Position numbers and translations under genes: made by a program. Of a stretch of DNA of 64,000 bases, positions 12,441-24,130 are shown in pieces. How positions within the stretch are numbered: the first letter of the stretch is position 1; the number at the start of each line of letters is the position of its first letter. The DNA comes from Dromaius novaehollandiae (Eukaryota; Chordata; Aves; Casuariiformes; Dromaiidae), in assembly GCF_036370855.1 (NCBI RefSeq), contig NC_088099.1, positions 146,523,017 to 146,587,016 of the forward strand. The letters are read 5' to 3'. The notes beneath the pieces were generated by a model. It ran no database searches, was not told the DNA's origin, and was given only the letters and a program-made list of their open reading frames with translations.

Positions 12441-12479
12441 GTAATTGCAAAAGGCCTCCTATGTAACTGCAAAAGGCCT
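12441..12479. repeat. two-copy 22-bp duplication
   Basis: GTAATTGCAAAAGGCCT (12441) and GTAACTGCAAAAGGCCT (12463) differ by one base. Confidence 0.8.
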
Positions 12480-13650
12480 TTTTATTAACCAGAGGAAAAG
12501 CATCTTTGGAACTCGTCTCCTTTACATTTGCATAAAGTATACCTCAAACCCTCTAGAAAAAAATTCTTTTCATGAGCAAGCCTCTGCATGCCATATATAA
12601 AGCTTCAGATTTTTCCACGTATTGAAATCTCTTCCTACTCTATCTCAGTGCAGCTTCCAGTGCTTTTGATCCTTTTAGCTGTCGCCTTCCTTGCACAAGA
12701 TATGAGTCAGATTCCATTGTCATCTGCTTCATTGTAAAATGTGGTTAATATCCGTTAAATCAATAGACCTGATTTAGATTTGCACTGGGGAAACTGAGTT
12801 AAGCACGTGGAAACATGTTTCTGGCTCTGTTCTTTTTTTTGCTTGAATCCTGTAGTAGTAAATCTCTATTTTGATTTCTACTGGGGCCTTTGTATTTTTT
12901 TCCTTATCCCCTCTGTTATCTCCCTCAAATCAGAAAACACTACTAATGTGATTACCTAGACTACCTTCTTCCTTTTCTCCTGCACATTTTCTATCCTGCC
13001 TCTTATACTTGTATTTACTATTTCTTAGGTAATTCTCCAATACCATCCTTGAAACAACAGGAGACCCTATGCATTCATTTTCTTTACTTCTTCCTGTTAC
13101 CTCTAATGCTTCCCTGTAATGTAGAGCTTCCTCGTAAGTCAGTCTGTGTTTAGACTTGTCTGGTGCTGCGCAGCCTCTTCTCCTGTCCATTTTCTGTTCC
13201 TCTTCCCTCTAACAACTCTATAGACTGCTCCATCCTTTTTGTACCAGCTTAAATAACTCTAACCCTTCTTTGTGTTTTCACTCTCTGAAAATTCATTGAT
13301 CATTATCACAATTGCCTTTATCTGACCTGTAATTTTCTTTTTTAGTTTCTCAGTTTTCATCTTTCTTCATAAGATCAAGGCACGTCAGCTAGCTAGTTGC
13401 TAGTATTGCCCTTATTTTGAGCTCACTGTAGTTTGCCAAAATTGTCCTGCCCAGAACCAAAGAGCTGACTAGGAGAGTCTGGCGGCCGCCTGACCAGATT
13501 GCCATGGGAAATGATTCTCTCTAAAGCTTTTGCATATGTGCCCCCAAATTGCACTGGCCTTTTTGGCTGGTGATTGCAAGCCCAAGTGTCTGCAAAGCAC
13601 TAAATCAGTAATTAAGTCATGGTAAAGGATTAAGGGAGAAAAATGTAATG

Positions 13651-13670
13651 CATACATACATACATATATA
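13651..13670. repeat. (CATA)n/(TA)n simple repeat
   Basis: CATACATACATACATATATA is a short tetranucleotide/dinucleotide microsatellite. Confidence 0.85.
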
Positions 13671-15157
13671 TTTATTAATCTATTTCAGCCTGCCCCCTTC
13701 CCTTTAGCGGTGTGACTTTCTTTCTGTACCATTTCCCTCTCTCTTCTTGATCTAGTTCTTGTTTGTGTCTTAGCAAGATCTACAGGGCAGCAGCCTGACC
13801 CTTATGTTTGTAAAACACACAGCGTATTATGTGCCTAGCCAGAAATAGCGATAAGGGAGCATAACTGGCTTATACCAGCCTTGCCCTCAGCTTGGTCTCT
13901 GCTCTCTGAGGAGGTCCAGCACTTTGCCATTGCCTCCCTTTTCTCCTGCACTCCTTTTTCTCTCCAGGCCACCTCTTTGAGTTTTATCAAAGGATAAGCC
14001 CTTTGAGGTAGGTGACTCACAGCTCAGCACTTCCTTTGACTCATGCTTTGCCTCCTAGGACATTGGTCAGCTCTTTCTAAAACACATTTTTTTTGTTGCT
14101 TATGACAACACTCCTTGCAGCTTATGTCTCTGATTCACTATCACTGCTCCTGGATCAGAGCTGGCCTTATTTTACAGTTGGTCAAAGCTGCATTTCTCAT
14201 GTGATTTTTCTTTTTCGGAGCCCGGCTGCCGGGGCTGGGTTTTGAGGACGAGGGGCTGCTCACCACAGCCCGTCCTGCCGGCGCGGAGAGGCAGCCTGGC
14301 CCTTTGCCTTCCCAGGCAGCAGCACCACTGCTAATCAGCTGTTTGGCGGAGAGCAGCACGGCCCCTGTGGCTCCCAGTGGCGTCCCCCCCCCGACACCGT
14401 GCGGTGACTGTGCGGCTGGTGGCATCGCACAGGTGTTGCTGATGAGAGCATAGCAAATATTTAGCTAGTGCAAAACAAGTGCTAGAATCCAGGTCACTTC
14501 CCAGGAACTGTGTTGTCTCTGGAGGGCAGGGCTAGTATGACTGGAAGTTGCTAAACGCCCATCCTTGGCACTAGCACCAGCAGAAATGATTGATCACGTA
14601 CAGGAAGTAGCTCTTGAGATACTGTGCTTGCCTTTCTTCACGTAAGTATTTTTCAGAGAAGTGGTGCAGTGCAATCTTTAATGCATTCATGCATTAGTAT
14701 CCTATTAAGTATCCTAGTCAGGCACATTTCCTTGGCTGGATGCAGTGTCTCACACACTTGCCCTATGCTCCTGGCCTGTCAGGCCATATTTACTGCTGGC
14801 AGGAGGAGGGGCGATATGATAGCTTTTGGTGGGTTTCCAGCTTTAAACAGGAATGAGTTTGGCCTGGTGTTTGAAGATTATAAATCAGTAATGCAACTAA
14901 TAACCCTACCGCTAAGGAGAGACTAGGTCCCTCCTCAAGAGCTACGTCCAGTGTTATTAAAATGTCTTGGACTCGAGCAGCTCTCTGCAGCTGGTGCTGC
15001 TTTTCAGTGGAGTGAGTAGAAATAGATTTCAACATGGGCAAAACACAGTCCCCCCAGGCAGGTCAGCTGTAACTGTTACTAAGCTGCTGCCCTGTTTGTT
15101 ATGTGCTAGAATTTCCTAGACAGCGGGAAAAGAAGCAGATCGGACTCTGTGTGGTTC

Positions 15158-15172
15158 CTAGCAGGGGGCAGC
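15158..15172 (+). promoter_or_regulatory. CTCF-like motif
   Basis: CTAGCAGGGGGCAGC keeps the AGGGGGC core of the CTCF consensus with compatible flanks. Only binding data could show use. It lies between DPY19L4 and the gene desert. Confidence 0.35.
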
Positions 15173-18100
15173 TTCCATCTGGGATTTGGATTGTGAACTC
15201 TGAGGCAGCGCTGAAAATCCCAGCTGCAATTTTCTGAGCAGCAGAAGTAGGTCATGCAGTTAGTTATAGAGAAGTACAGGTCCTGTTTGGTGCTGGAGTG
15301 CCCGTTCCTCTGGGAAGGGCAGTCCTGTCCTCTCACTGTGCTCTCCTTGATGCATGGTTGGCATCGCTGCGCTTTGACATCATTCCCAGAACTGATACTT
15401 CCCAAACTGAGAGCTGTGTGAATTGCAGTATTTGAAATTATTACTTTTACTGGCACCCTCATCACCCTGTGTAACTGCGTTTATGAGACATGGTGCATTA
15501 TGAAAAAAGCATGGAACAAATAGATCTAACAAGTAAGCAGGACATGCATCACTTTGTAATTATGCATAACTATACTGTTACATAAATGCTTTTCTTGGGG
15601 AATCACCACTGACGGAAGCAACTTTGCCTATCATGTTTGGGCTAGATAAAGGCACTGATTCATAATACTTTGTTTCCTGCTTCTTGTACAGTAAATGGAT
15701 TACTGCCTACAATTTCTGTAGTAATTAATGAAGATGAGAGATTGATGCAGTGATAAAACTGGGTCTTCTGAAGTAGAGGTCTGGCAGACAGGAATGCTTT
15801 GCCTCACATGTCAAAGCTCACAGTGTTACTGGAGTATTACCAGCTCATTTGCAAGCTGACGCTCTTCCTGACGGGCACATTTTTATCAGCTGGGGTAGCA
15901 GATCAAAGCATATAAGCCATGATTTAGCTATTTTGTTTCTCTTCTATCTGAAGTCTCTACATCTTTCTATTTGTGCCTTTCTCCTCTGACTCATTTTTGC
16001 GATTCCATATTTCTTCTCCAACAGCCCCACCAACCTTCTCTGCTGACCTGATATGCATAAAGTTTATCAAAACTTGAGTACTGAAAGCACCACAGCTGTG
16101 TTGCTGCAATGCTCACTGTAGCTGAATTTACTTTCTGCTTCCAGCTAAAGTAGCCGTATTGCTTCTGGTATGTACGATAGCTTGTTTAGCTCATTCAGGG
16201 TGCTCTAGATAACACCACATTGTGTTGAATAAATGTGCTTAGAGATGGCAGCATAAGGGAGCAATGCCACCGAAGGGATGAGCCGGCTAGGCAGGGATCT
16301 CGGATTATTCCATTCAAAAAGAGGCTGTGGAGGAGATGCCTACACTGGTTTTTTTTTAAAGAAGAGTGTGATCCCCAGAGGAAAGGCTCTATATTAGTGC
16401 AAGTTATTTATTTTCAGTGGTATTATAGCTGGTGTTATTATGGCTCTTACTGTAATATCTTATTATAATACTTACAGAGGAGGCAAGAAATATACTTTGG
16501 CAGGTGGAGGGAGAGAACAAAAGCTATAGGTGTGTTCAAGCAAGAAATGACTAAACTGGACATTTGATCTGAATATAGTGATCTAAAACAAAAACAGATT
16601 CCTTGCTTCCTTGTGAATCTCTCTGGGTGTTTCTGAATTGACTATGCAAGTACTTTTTGTACAGGTAAAAGGCATCCTGGATGGTAGGTGGATTAGAGAT
16701 CTATCAGTAATGAGTAATTTATGAGGAGATTTTGTGTAAGGTCAGATGAGCAAACATCTTACTTGTTGGTGCATATTGCTAGCGAAAGTGCCAAATATTT
16801 ATACTGTTTCTCTGATGGGAGAATCTTGAGAAACGAAGCTTTGTGGCTGAGCTCAGCTGGCTGCGCTGCTTTTCCTGCATACGTCAATGTCGGAGTCATT
16901 TGCTGAATATCCTTCCCAGGTTTACGCAACTTTGAACTTACAGATGAAGAGTTCAGTCCTGCCCTAGGAACTGCAGAGAGAATGATGTTTGTTGACAAGA
17001 GGCAGATAATACCTTCCTTTTCAGGGAGACTGGATGTCAACAGCAACTGCTTGGACAGGAATTGACAGGAAATTTAGGCTGAGTCCTTGAACTCGTCATT
17101 TTTGGCAGAGATGTGAAGGAATGAAACAGAGACAGAGAGGGAACCTGGATTCCCTCCCAGAGAGAAAGTTTACTTGAATTGCTTGGTCATGGGCTAGGTT
17201 ATTTGTTTCATTCATAGAAAACATTACGGAGAGTATCATGAGAGACAACAGTGTTCATCCCATAGACATTAGGGACCCCAAGAAGGAGCAATCACATAAT
17301 CCTTCCCTGGAATACTTCAGGAGGGTATAACTAATCTCTGTTAGGGCCAAATTGGGTTTAACTGAAGTCAAATAATCCCACAAATATCACTGAAACTTCT
17401 CTGGTGAGCTTTGTAAGCAGGATTTTGCTCTAAATTAAAACCAAATATATATTACGAGTATTCAGAACATTGGTTCATTTTATACTGAAACAATTTCTTA
17501 TGATAGAGTTTAAATTTTCATTAGTTCAAAGAATGGACTTTTGTTTCATGTCTTCCAGATGTGCAGGGTTGTGAATCAGTAGCCAGTCTCCTACAATAAA
17601 TTTTAGTTTTGGACACCATAACCAGGGTAAAGAGTACGTATATAAGTGGGGAGAAAACAGACAAAGTGCTGGCACACTCATGTTCCTGCCTTTCCTTAGC
17701 AAGGTTAATAGCAGAATTACCTTGTGGGTATTTCATTTGCCTCCAGAGTTTGGAACAAAGCGAGGAAAAGTCTTTTCCTCCCTCATCCTCCTTGCCCCCA
17801 TTTTTTGAGTTGGCATTTAGAGAAATACTACACTGAATCCAACCCAGGGTGTATGTCATTTAACTATGCTGAACTGCTACGAGCAGCAGCGTGTTTATGA
17901 GACCAGTCCCAGGAAATTTTGGCTGCCATTTGCGCCCTCGATGGGACAGCAGTTGAGGGAGTTCAGAATATTGCGAGAACAGTCTAAATTAAGGCACACC
18001 CTGGCATGTGCCGTTGCGGAGAAATGCAGTTTATTGAGATAGTGAGGCTCTGAGGTGATTGAACACCACCTATGCCACTCCCAGGAGGTGCCTAGTTCTT

Positions 18101-19559
18101 GGAAATGTTATGGCAACATGTTGTAACATTGACATTACTTGTACTTTCCCATTTCCTTTGTCATTTTGATCAGTAGCTTTTAGGCTGTAAGAAAACATAC
18201 TAATACGTTGTAATCTAATCAGATTAATATGAACATGTGTTTTCAGGAACAGTGATTTGGAAGAGGTGGGTAGCGTTCCCGTGTGCCCCCATTCGCTTTC
18301 CAGAATTGATTGCGACAAACAGTTCTTACACTAAATGCTGGATTTTTACCATTACGAGTAAATGAATCTCAGGAAATACCAAATTGTTCAGTGCACTGGT
18401 AACATGTACCACATTTCCATCAGTTTAGATGCACAGAAAACATCATGACTCATCACTCACCGATCAGGTTCAAAGGTAAATGAGCAACACAAACAAATTT
18501 GGATAGAGAAATCCTACTTTCTCCACCCTGGTCCAGGAATGTTTCTTGCTTTGTGAAGTGTTCGGTGACGAGGTGGATATCCTCCCGCACAGTGGGCCCT
18601 TCTGAGCCGACGTGTGTTGGAAGGCGCATCTACAGATCACGTATACACGAGATGTTACCCTCTCATTTGCCAGGCCTCTGCTGCTCTTATTGGACCTCAT
18701 CCCTAGAAGGCTGAAACTTTATTACTGTAATGCATCTTTGTTCCTCATTCCCTGCGCCTGGGGAATTTAAACACGCTTGTGCCAAGACGCCGTCTCCTTG
18801 CTCGGCAGTGTGCAAGCCAGGGTGCATGAGAGCTGATTTCACGTGGGAATTACGTAGAGTAGAAGAGATTCATCAGAAAACATTTTCAAGCCCTCTTACA
18901 TCAACCCTTATGAAGACAGAGTATCAGCAAAGATAAAGACTTACCCAGTGATCATTAGTATCAATAAATGGCACTTTTAATAAATACGGAGTCGAGGGGC
19001 AGGTTAGCGGCCTGAAACGCTGCAGTCATTTGGGACATTGAATTGTCATATCTATCCACACACAGGCTAAAGGTGGCGAAGGGCAGGACAACCTTCCTGA
19101 CCTAGCGACCTGTCCCAGTGCCGGTCTTGATGCCCCTCTCTGATGGCTGCCTTTGTGGGAGGACTTCGGCCTCCTTTGAATCTCGGGTAGCCGTCAAATC
19201 GCAGCCACTTGCCCCGGTTTTGTTAGGCTGCTCAATGCAGAGTTCAGCCGATTTTCTGCTCCTTTCTCTCACATTCCTACGAGGGCCAGCTTTCGGTTTC
19301 ATCATGTTTTCTTGGTTTGTTGGCTCTTGTCATGCTTGATCTGGGGCCCCGTGGCAGTGCTGATAGCATCTGTGCGTTTTGCGGGGCAGGTCTGCAGGGA
19401 AGGACGGCAGAGCCCTTCCTTCGCTGTTACCAACACTGTTTTATAAAGCTGGGTCGCTCAAAGCATGACACAAATGCCTGTTTCCGTCCTGTTTTTAGAA
19501 CTCGATTTAGATGCTTTCCCTTGGAGGTCCCCAGCGCACTCACGTTCCTGTCCCGGTTG

Positions 19560-19935
19560 TCCTGGTTCCTCTTTTCTCCTGTAGGGCCGAACAGTTCAGC
19601 CCCGCATCACCCGGGGCAAGCCAGGAAACGCGAGTCAGCCGGCGGGGGGACAAAGTGGTGGGATTCCTCTCACCTAGCTTCACCCATCCAAACGCTGGCG
19701 TGCAGCTGGGGCGAGTGGTCCCACCGGCAGCCGATGGAGAGGGCGAACGGCCTCTGGGGCGGCTCGGCGGGGGGAGCGGGCTGCCCACGTGAGGGGTGCG
19801 CTGAGCCCGGCGTGGGGACGAGGCGGCCCCCGGCTCCCGTGGCGGAGGCACGAGGGGCTCAACGCCGCTGGGAGGGAGCAGGCATGCAGGAGAAACGGGG
19901 GCTGAAGGGAGGCTCGAGAACGCGGGTAGTCTAGG
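19560..19935. other. GC-rich patch without a recognised gene
   Basis: A GC-rich block of about 375 bp with moderate CpG content, ending abruptly in AT-rich DNA at 19935. Overlapping open frames on both strands are what GC-rich DNA gives by chance. No known domain is visible. Confidence 0.4.
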
Positions 19936-20869
19936 GTGCTGTCAACAGAGAGGTCCACAGACCTTTTGTTAACATCTTCTTGATAGTTTATTTTATAATT
20001 ATTAGTTATATTTTATTACCATCTAGTTTTTAATATAGAACATTTTAACTTTTAATATACATTTTCTTTCCTTTAAGCTAGCATTTAAGTTTTGTTCAAA
20101 AGCCTTCTTCCATTTTTTCCAAAGAAATCTCTCCTGTCTATTTTCAATTAAAAAAGTGTTGAATCATGACTTTACCAACAAGACCCAGGAAAACTCCCAA
20201 GAAAACCAGCAGTTAAATCCATATGGCTCCCTTTGCATCTCAAAAGCCTTCAGCAACCAGAGTCCACTGCTTCCACCTCCAGCTGTAGCCCTTTGCATGC
20301 AGTATTAACTCTTGTCCTTTTCAAAACACATCACTGCACACATTTGTTGTATGTAAATACAGACTTTGCTTCTAATTTATTTCACATGTTGCAGAGTAAA
20401 AGAGCTTCTAAAGTACATGCATACTGAACATAGTTTTTAAGAAAATTACTTAGTTTATGTTTAAAAATCCAAACCAGACAGGACTTCTTATAATGTAGAT
20501 CATATATCACAACCATCCTTTGCTATTTGACCTCATAATTTATTTAGTCATATAACACAATAAAAACCACGCACAGATTAACGTTTTCAGTGGTTCTGCT
20601 GCTCGTGACATCTAAAGCTTTATATGTTTGTTTTGATTTTTTCAAACTTACATTCCAGAAGTCACGTGCCTGAAGAAGAATCCCAGCTATCTTTTTATTT
20701 TTGCTTTGTTTTGTTTTGAGTTTTAAAAAAAGCAACCCCCAAGCCTTTGTGATCAGACAGAAACTTGGAAGCTAAAGACTCAAACAACGAAGCAGATGTA
20801 TACCCAAAGCACTACTTTCTTTTAAAGAAGTCCATGACTTCCAAGTGAATGTCCCGATCTGCGAGCTGT

Positions 20870-21000
20870 TAGTGTGTGGGTGACTCCGCGCTGTGCCGTA
20901 ATTTATGAAAGCCGTACGGCCATACAAGTAGTCAAAGAATCAGGAGTCTTTGTAATTCCTGATTGCGTTGAAACTCATGATGACTTTGTACAAGTAACAA
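20870..21000. promoter_or_regulatory. candidate conserved noncoding element with inverted repeats
   Basis: Contains the palindrome GCCGTACGGC (20911-20920) and an inverted repeat with perfect 8-base arms (AATCAGGA at 20938-20945, TCCTGATT at 20957-20964). The sequence is neither simple nor repeat-like. Function is inferred from texture only. Confidence 0.3.
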
Positions 21001-21199
21001 GGATGTGGGGGGCAGGCGGTGGCCCGCTCTCTACCAGGGTCAGTCCCCATAGCCGAGGCGCCCCACGGTCTCTGCGCAGGAGGAGGATGCTGAGGGCTCG
21101 TCCGGCAAGGTGCTGCTCCGTGCAGAAGCAGTGTGGTCCCCTGTGGGTGCCGGGCTGGCTGCAAGGACAGTGCTGCTAAAGGAGAGAGCGTTACACACT

Positions 21200-21380
21200 G
21201 CGCACTGCCGGGACGTTTAAATCATCCGCTAACATCTGAAACATCAATAGCGGCTTTGTTATTGGAAAGAAAGAAAATGAGCACAATAACATTCAAGCTG
21301 TAAATTAAAAGCCCGCTGCAGATGTGGATTTCATGAGCAAAGTTATTAAGAGCATTAGGGCACACATTATAAGTAATTGA
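21200..21380. promoter_or_regulatory. candidate conserved noncoding element
   Basis: AT-rich, non-repetitive sequence with a SOX-type CTTTGTTATTGG, an E-box CAGATGTG and homeodomain-type TAAATTA/TTATTA sites within 180 bp. It has the composition of vertebrate developmental enhancers. Conservation was not tested. Confidence 0.3.
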
Positions 21381-22082
21381 AAACAAGCAAACAGGAAGAA
21401 AGCCAGGCAGGAGCACTCGGGTCGAAGGAGAATTTGCCACTCGATTACACAAGTGCAAATGAATATCCTGTAAATGGATCCACCATGATTTCCATGGGTG
21501 AAGTTACAATCATGCTGTTTATAAGTAGCCTAACCGTAAGTGTTTGGAAACCAAAACAACATCATGGCGGTTTACAATAACACAGAAATAAAAACTAAGC
21601 AGAAAACAAAACAAACGGGGCTGGCTGTTCCCAGCAGCGGCCTGGGAAGGCGGTTATCCCCTCTGATAGTGCCGATGGTCTGCCAAAGTCGCTGCAGGAC
21701 TGGGACCCGTCTGATTTTCCTGGGTAGTGTGATGATGGATCAGTTGCCTTAAGATATTTGCCTGAGAACCATTTTCTGACCTGGCTCATTGCTAACATTT
21801 TTGGACTAGTATTTACAACTACAGTCTCTCGTGCAATTTTACTGATGAAGTTCTTCCCTTTGAGTGTACATAGGGGCCTCTGTTTTCTCTCCACCAATTC
21901 TTCATTTGCGAGTGCTCAGCAGACGGCTGAGAGGATAACTTTGCATGGGACGTTTCGAATTTCTTTACTCCTTGTCACTTGCATTTCGTAGCTGATCGGT
22001 AAAGCGCGTCATTGTACTTGCTCTTGGCTGCAAAATGAAGCACTTTTAAAACCAGGTGTAAGCAACAGCAATGCTCTTTTGC

Positions 22083-22120
22083 TTAAAATAAGTAAAGGGT
22101 GATTAAAATAAGTAAAGGGT
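22083..22120. repeat. two-copy 20-bp tandem duplication
   Basis: TTAAAATAAGTAAAGGGT occurs identically at 22083-22100 and 22103-22120. Confidence 0.9.
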
Positions 22121-23929
22121 TTAGAAGGAGTTTCATTACTATCTGAAAGTGGTCTGATAAGTCAAATAAAATATGACTCATAGATCACACCGGGAAAAAG
22201 TATGATCTCTCTTATTTGCCCAAATGCCAGCCAATTGTTTAATACTATTCAGATTATTTTACTTATGTGAGATCGATAGATATTTCAAGGTGCTCCAGTA
22301 TCCGTGAGAGCAAATAAGTTAGTAACGGGGATGGGCTGTATATAGCTTTTATGTTCCTCCAGATTCCACAAGAAATTTCAAACGATCTGCACTGAATAAG
22401 GGAAATAAGGACAGGTAAAACGCCAAGCACCTTAGCTCATCTGCTGCCGAGAGCATTTCTGAGCTGTGCCTGGTCAAATCTCTGCCGATCAAGCGAATCG
22501 GTCTGACATGCCTCCCTTGCGAGGTCAGGGAGGGCCTGCAACGCCTTGGCGATACACGGCACGCCACCGCGTCAGACGTGTCACAGGAGCCCAAAGCATG
22601 GTTAGGCTGCAAAGACAAGTGCTCAAAAGTTCAGAAACGCGAGAATTAAGGCAGATTACTCAACTGTGACTTGTCTCCCGGCGCCTGATTATTTACGATA
22701 TGATCTTTGGCCGCAGGATCGCCCACCGGTGTTTTCCCCCTCCTCCTGCACGCAGCACAAGCAGTTTGTTTGCTCCGCGGCGTGTTTGCCCAGCCCTTAT
22801 TTACTGTACACGACTCCAACCCTGCTCTGAAAACAGCCCTGTTTATTCTCACGTGGGTTTCTTGAAGCTCATGCCGGTGGCGTGGACATGGGAAAGGCTC
22901 GGGGAGTCCCAGCACCCCCCCATTCAGGCAGTGCCTGCCTCCACGCGCTTGGCCTGGCCATCACAGTAACGTTCCCGGGAAACCAAAGCGACGGCAGCTC
23001 CCTCACGCCGGTTCCCAGCTAGGCCCCCTGACTCACCGGCAAAGCCAAAAACCTCTGGCACGCGCAGCCCAGCTCCGCGTCCTCACGCTCCCTCCCTCGG
23101 ATGATCCTGCCCATCTCCTGCAAATCAGGCACTGCGAAAAGCAGGTCCCTGGAAAGCAAGAACGCTGCCACGACAGACTTCTGTGTATAAAGGCATCGGA
23201 CTTGCCCAGAGAAAAAGTTTCTGGTGTCTATTTTAACAAGACGAAATGATATAGTTTCCCTTAGCCTCACAGCTGGACACAGCTGAGCTGGTCTGGCTGA
23301 CATTTTGCACAATAATTCAGCAGGAGACAGAGATTCGGAATGAAAAATTTCAGCCCAGACAGTTAACATTTGACAAGACGACAAGCAACAGAAAACAAAG
23401 CTTCTAGTAGGACATGCTGGGGACCTTAGTAACAGATGAAGTCGGCAGCTCTGCTTATAATAACCCGTGGGAACTGATGGTGTTCATTTTTCAGTCATTT
23501 TGGCATTTAAATTTTGGTGGGACTCGTTGGCCAGGCACTATGTGCAGGGCAGATAAAGCAAGTAGCGTCGCTAAGCCCCCGGTGATCCCGCAGGAGAGCT
23601 TCAGACCCGACTCCCCGCGCGCTTCACGGGAGGATGGGTTTTGTCTCTGTCCCAGCAGCAGATGCAGGGTGCCCAAGTCCATCTTCTCGTGGGACTGTCT
23701 GAGTGGCTCCCGCAGACAGGCCGGTGGTGGGGCCTGCACGGGATGGGCTTGCTCTGCGGGCTCGCACCTCCTCTGGCTGCCAGTGGCCGATGGGCTGGTG
23801 AGGAAGCCCCGGTGTCCCAGCGACAGCCACGGATTTGCACTTTCATGGTGCCGGCTAGGCACAGCCAGGCTTCTCCTCAATGGCTGGAAGAGGGTTGTAA
23901 ACCATTAGGAAGTGACCTCAGCTGACAAG

Positions 23930-24130
23930 TATATCATGTTCCTTCATTCTCCTCACTTACAGCCTTTACAACATCTCCCCATTATCGTTTAGACTTTTAC
24001 AACTCTTAATGACCCTTTTATCAGAGCAGCAATAACCAATAAATCCACTTTGGCATTTATTGCCCCATCTCTAATACATAAAAGCCCCAATTTATAACAT
24101 CTCATGAATGCTGAAGATTATTTTTCAAAC
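23930..24130. promoter_or_regulatory. candidate conserved noncoding element with HOX/CDX-type sites
   Basis: Several CCAATAAA, TTTATTGC and TTTATAAC posterior-HOX/CDX-like sites cluster in about 100 bp of AT-rich, non-repetitive DNA. The enhancer role is an inference. Confidence 0.25.

Larger units (their letters stand above)
9641..19560. other. intergenic, AT-rich; no gene seen
   Basis: No exon with convincing coding character on either strand. It holds an RFX-like site (10946), a short duplication (12441-12479), a pyrimidine-rich tract (about 12830-13360), a CATA microsatellite (13651), a small GC-rich patch (14215-14420) and a CTCF-like motif (15158). Confidence 0.6.

Noticed and set aside
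12700-12800. Possible MIR-like fragment
   Set aside because: Only a short block around TGTAAAATGTGGTTAATA resembles MIR, and the flanks do not follow the expected order.
12930-13190. 86-aa minus-strand frame rich in Lys/Glu/Arg
   Set aside because: The plus strand here is a long pyrimidine-rich tract, so a charged minus-strand translation is expected by composition. No splice context or homologue was recognised.
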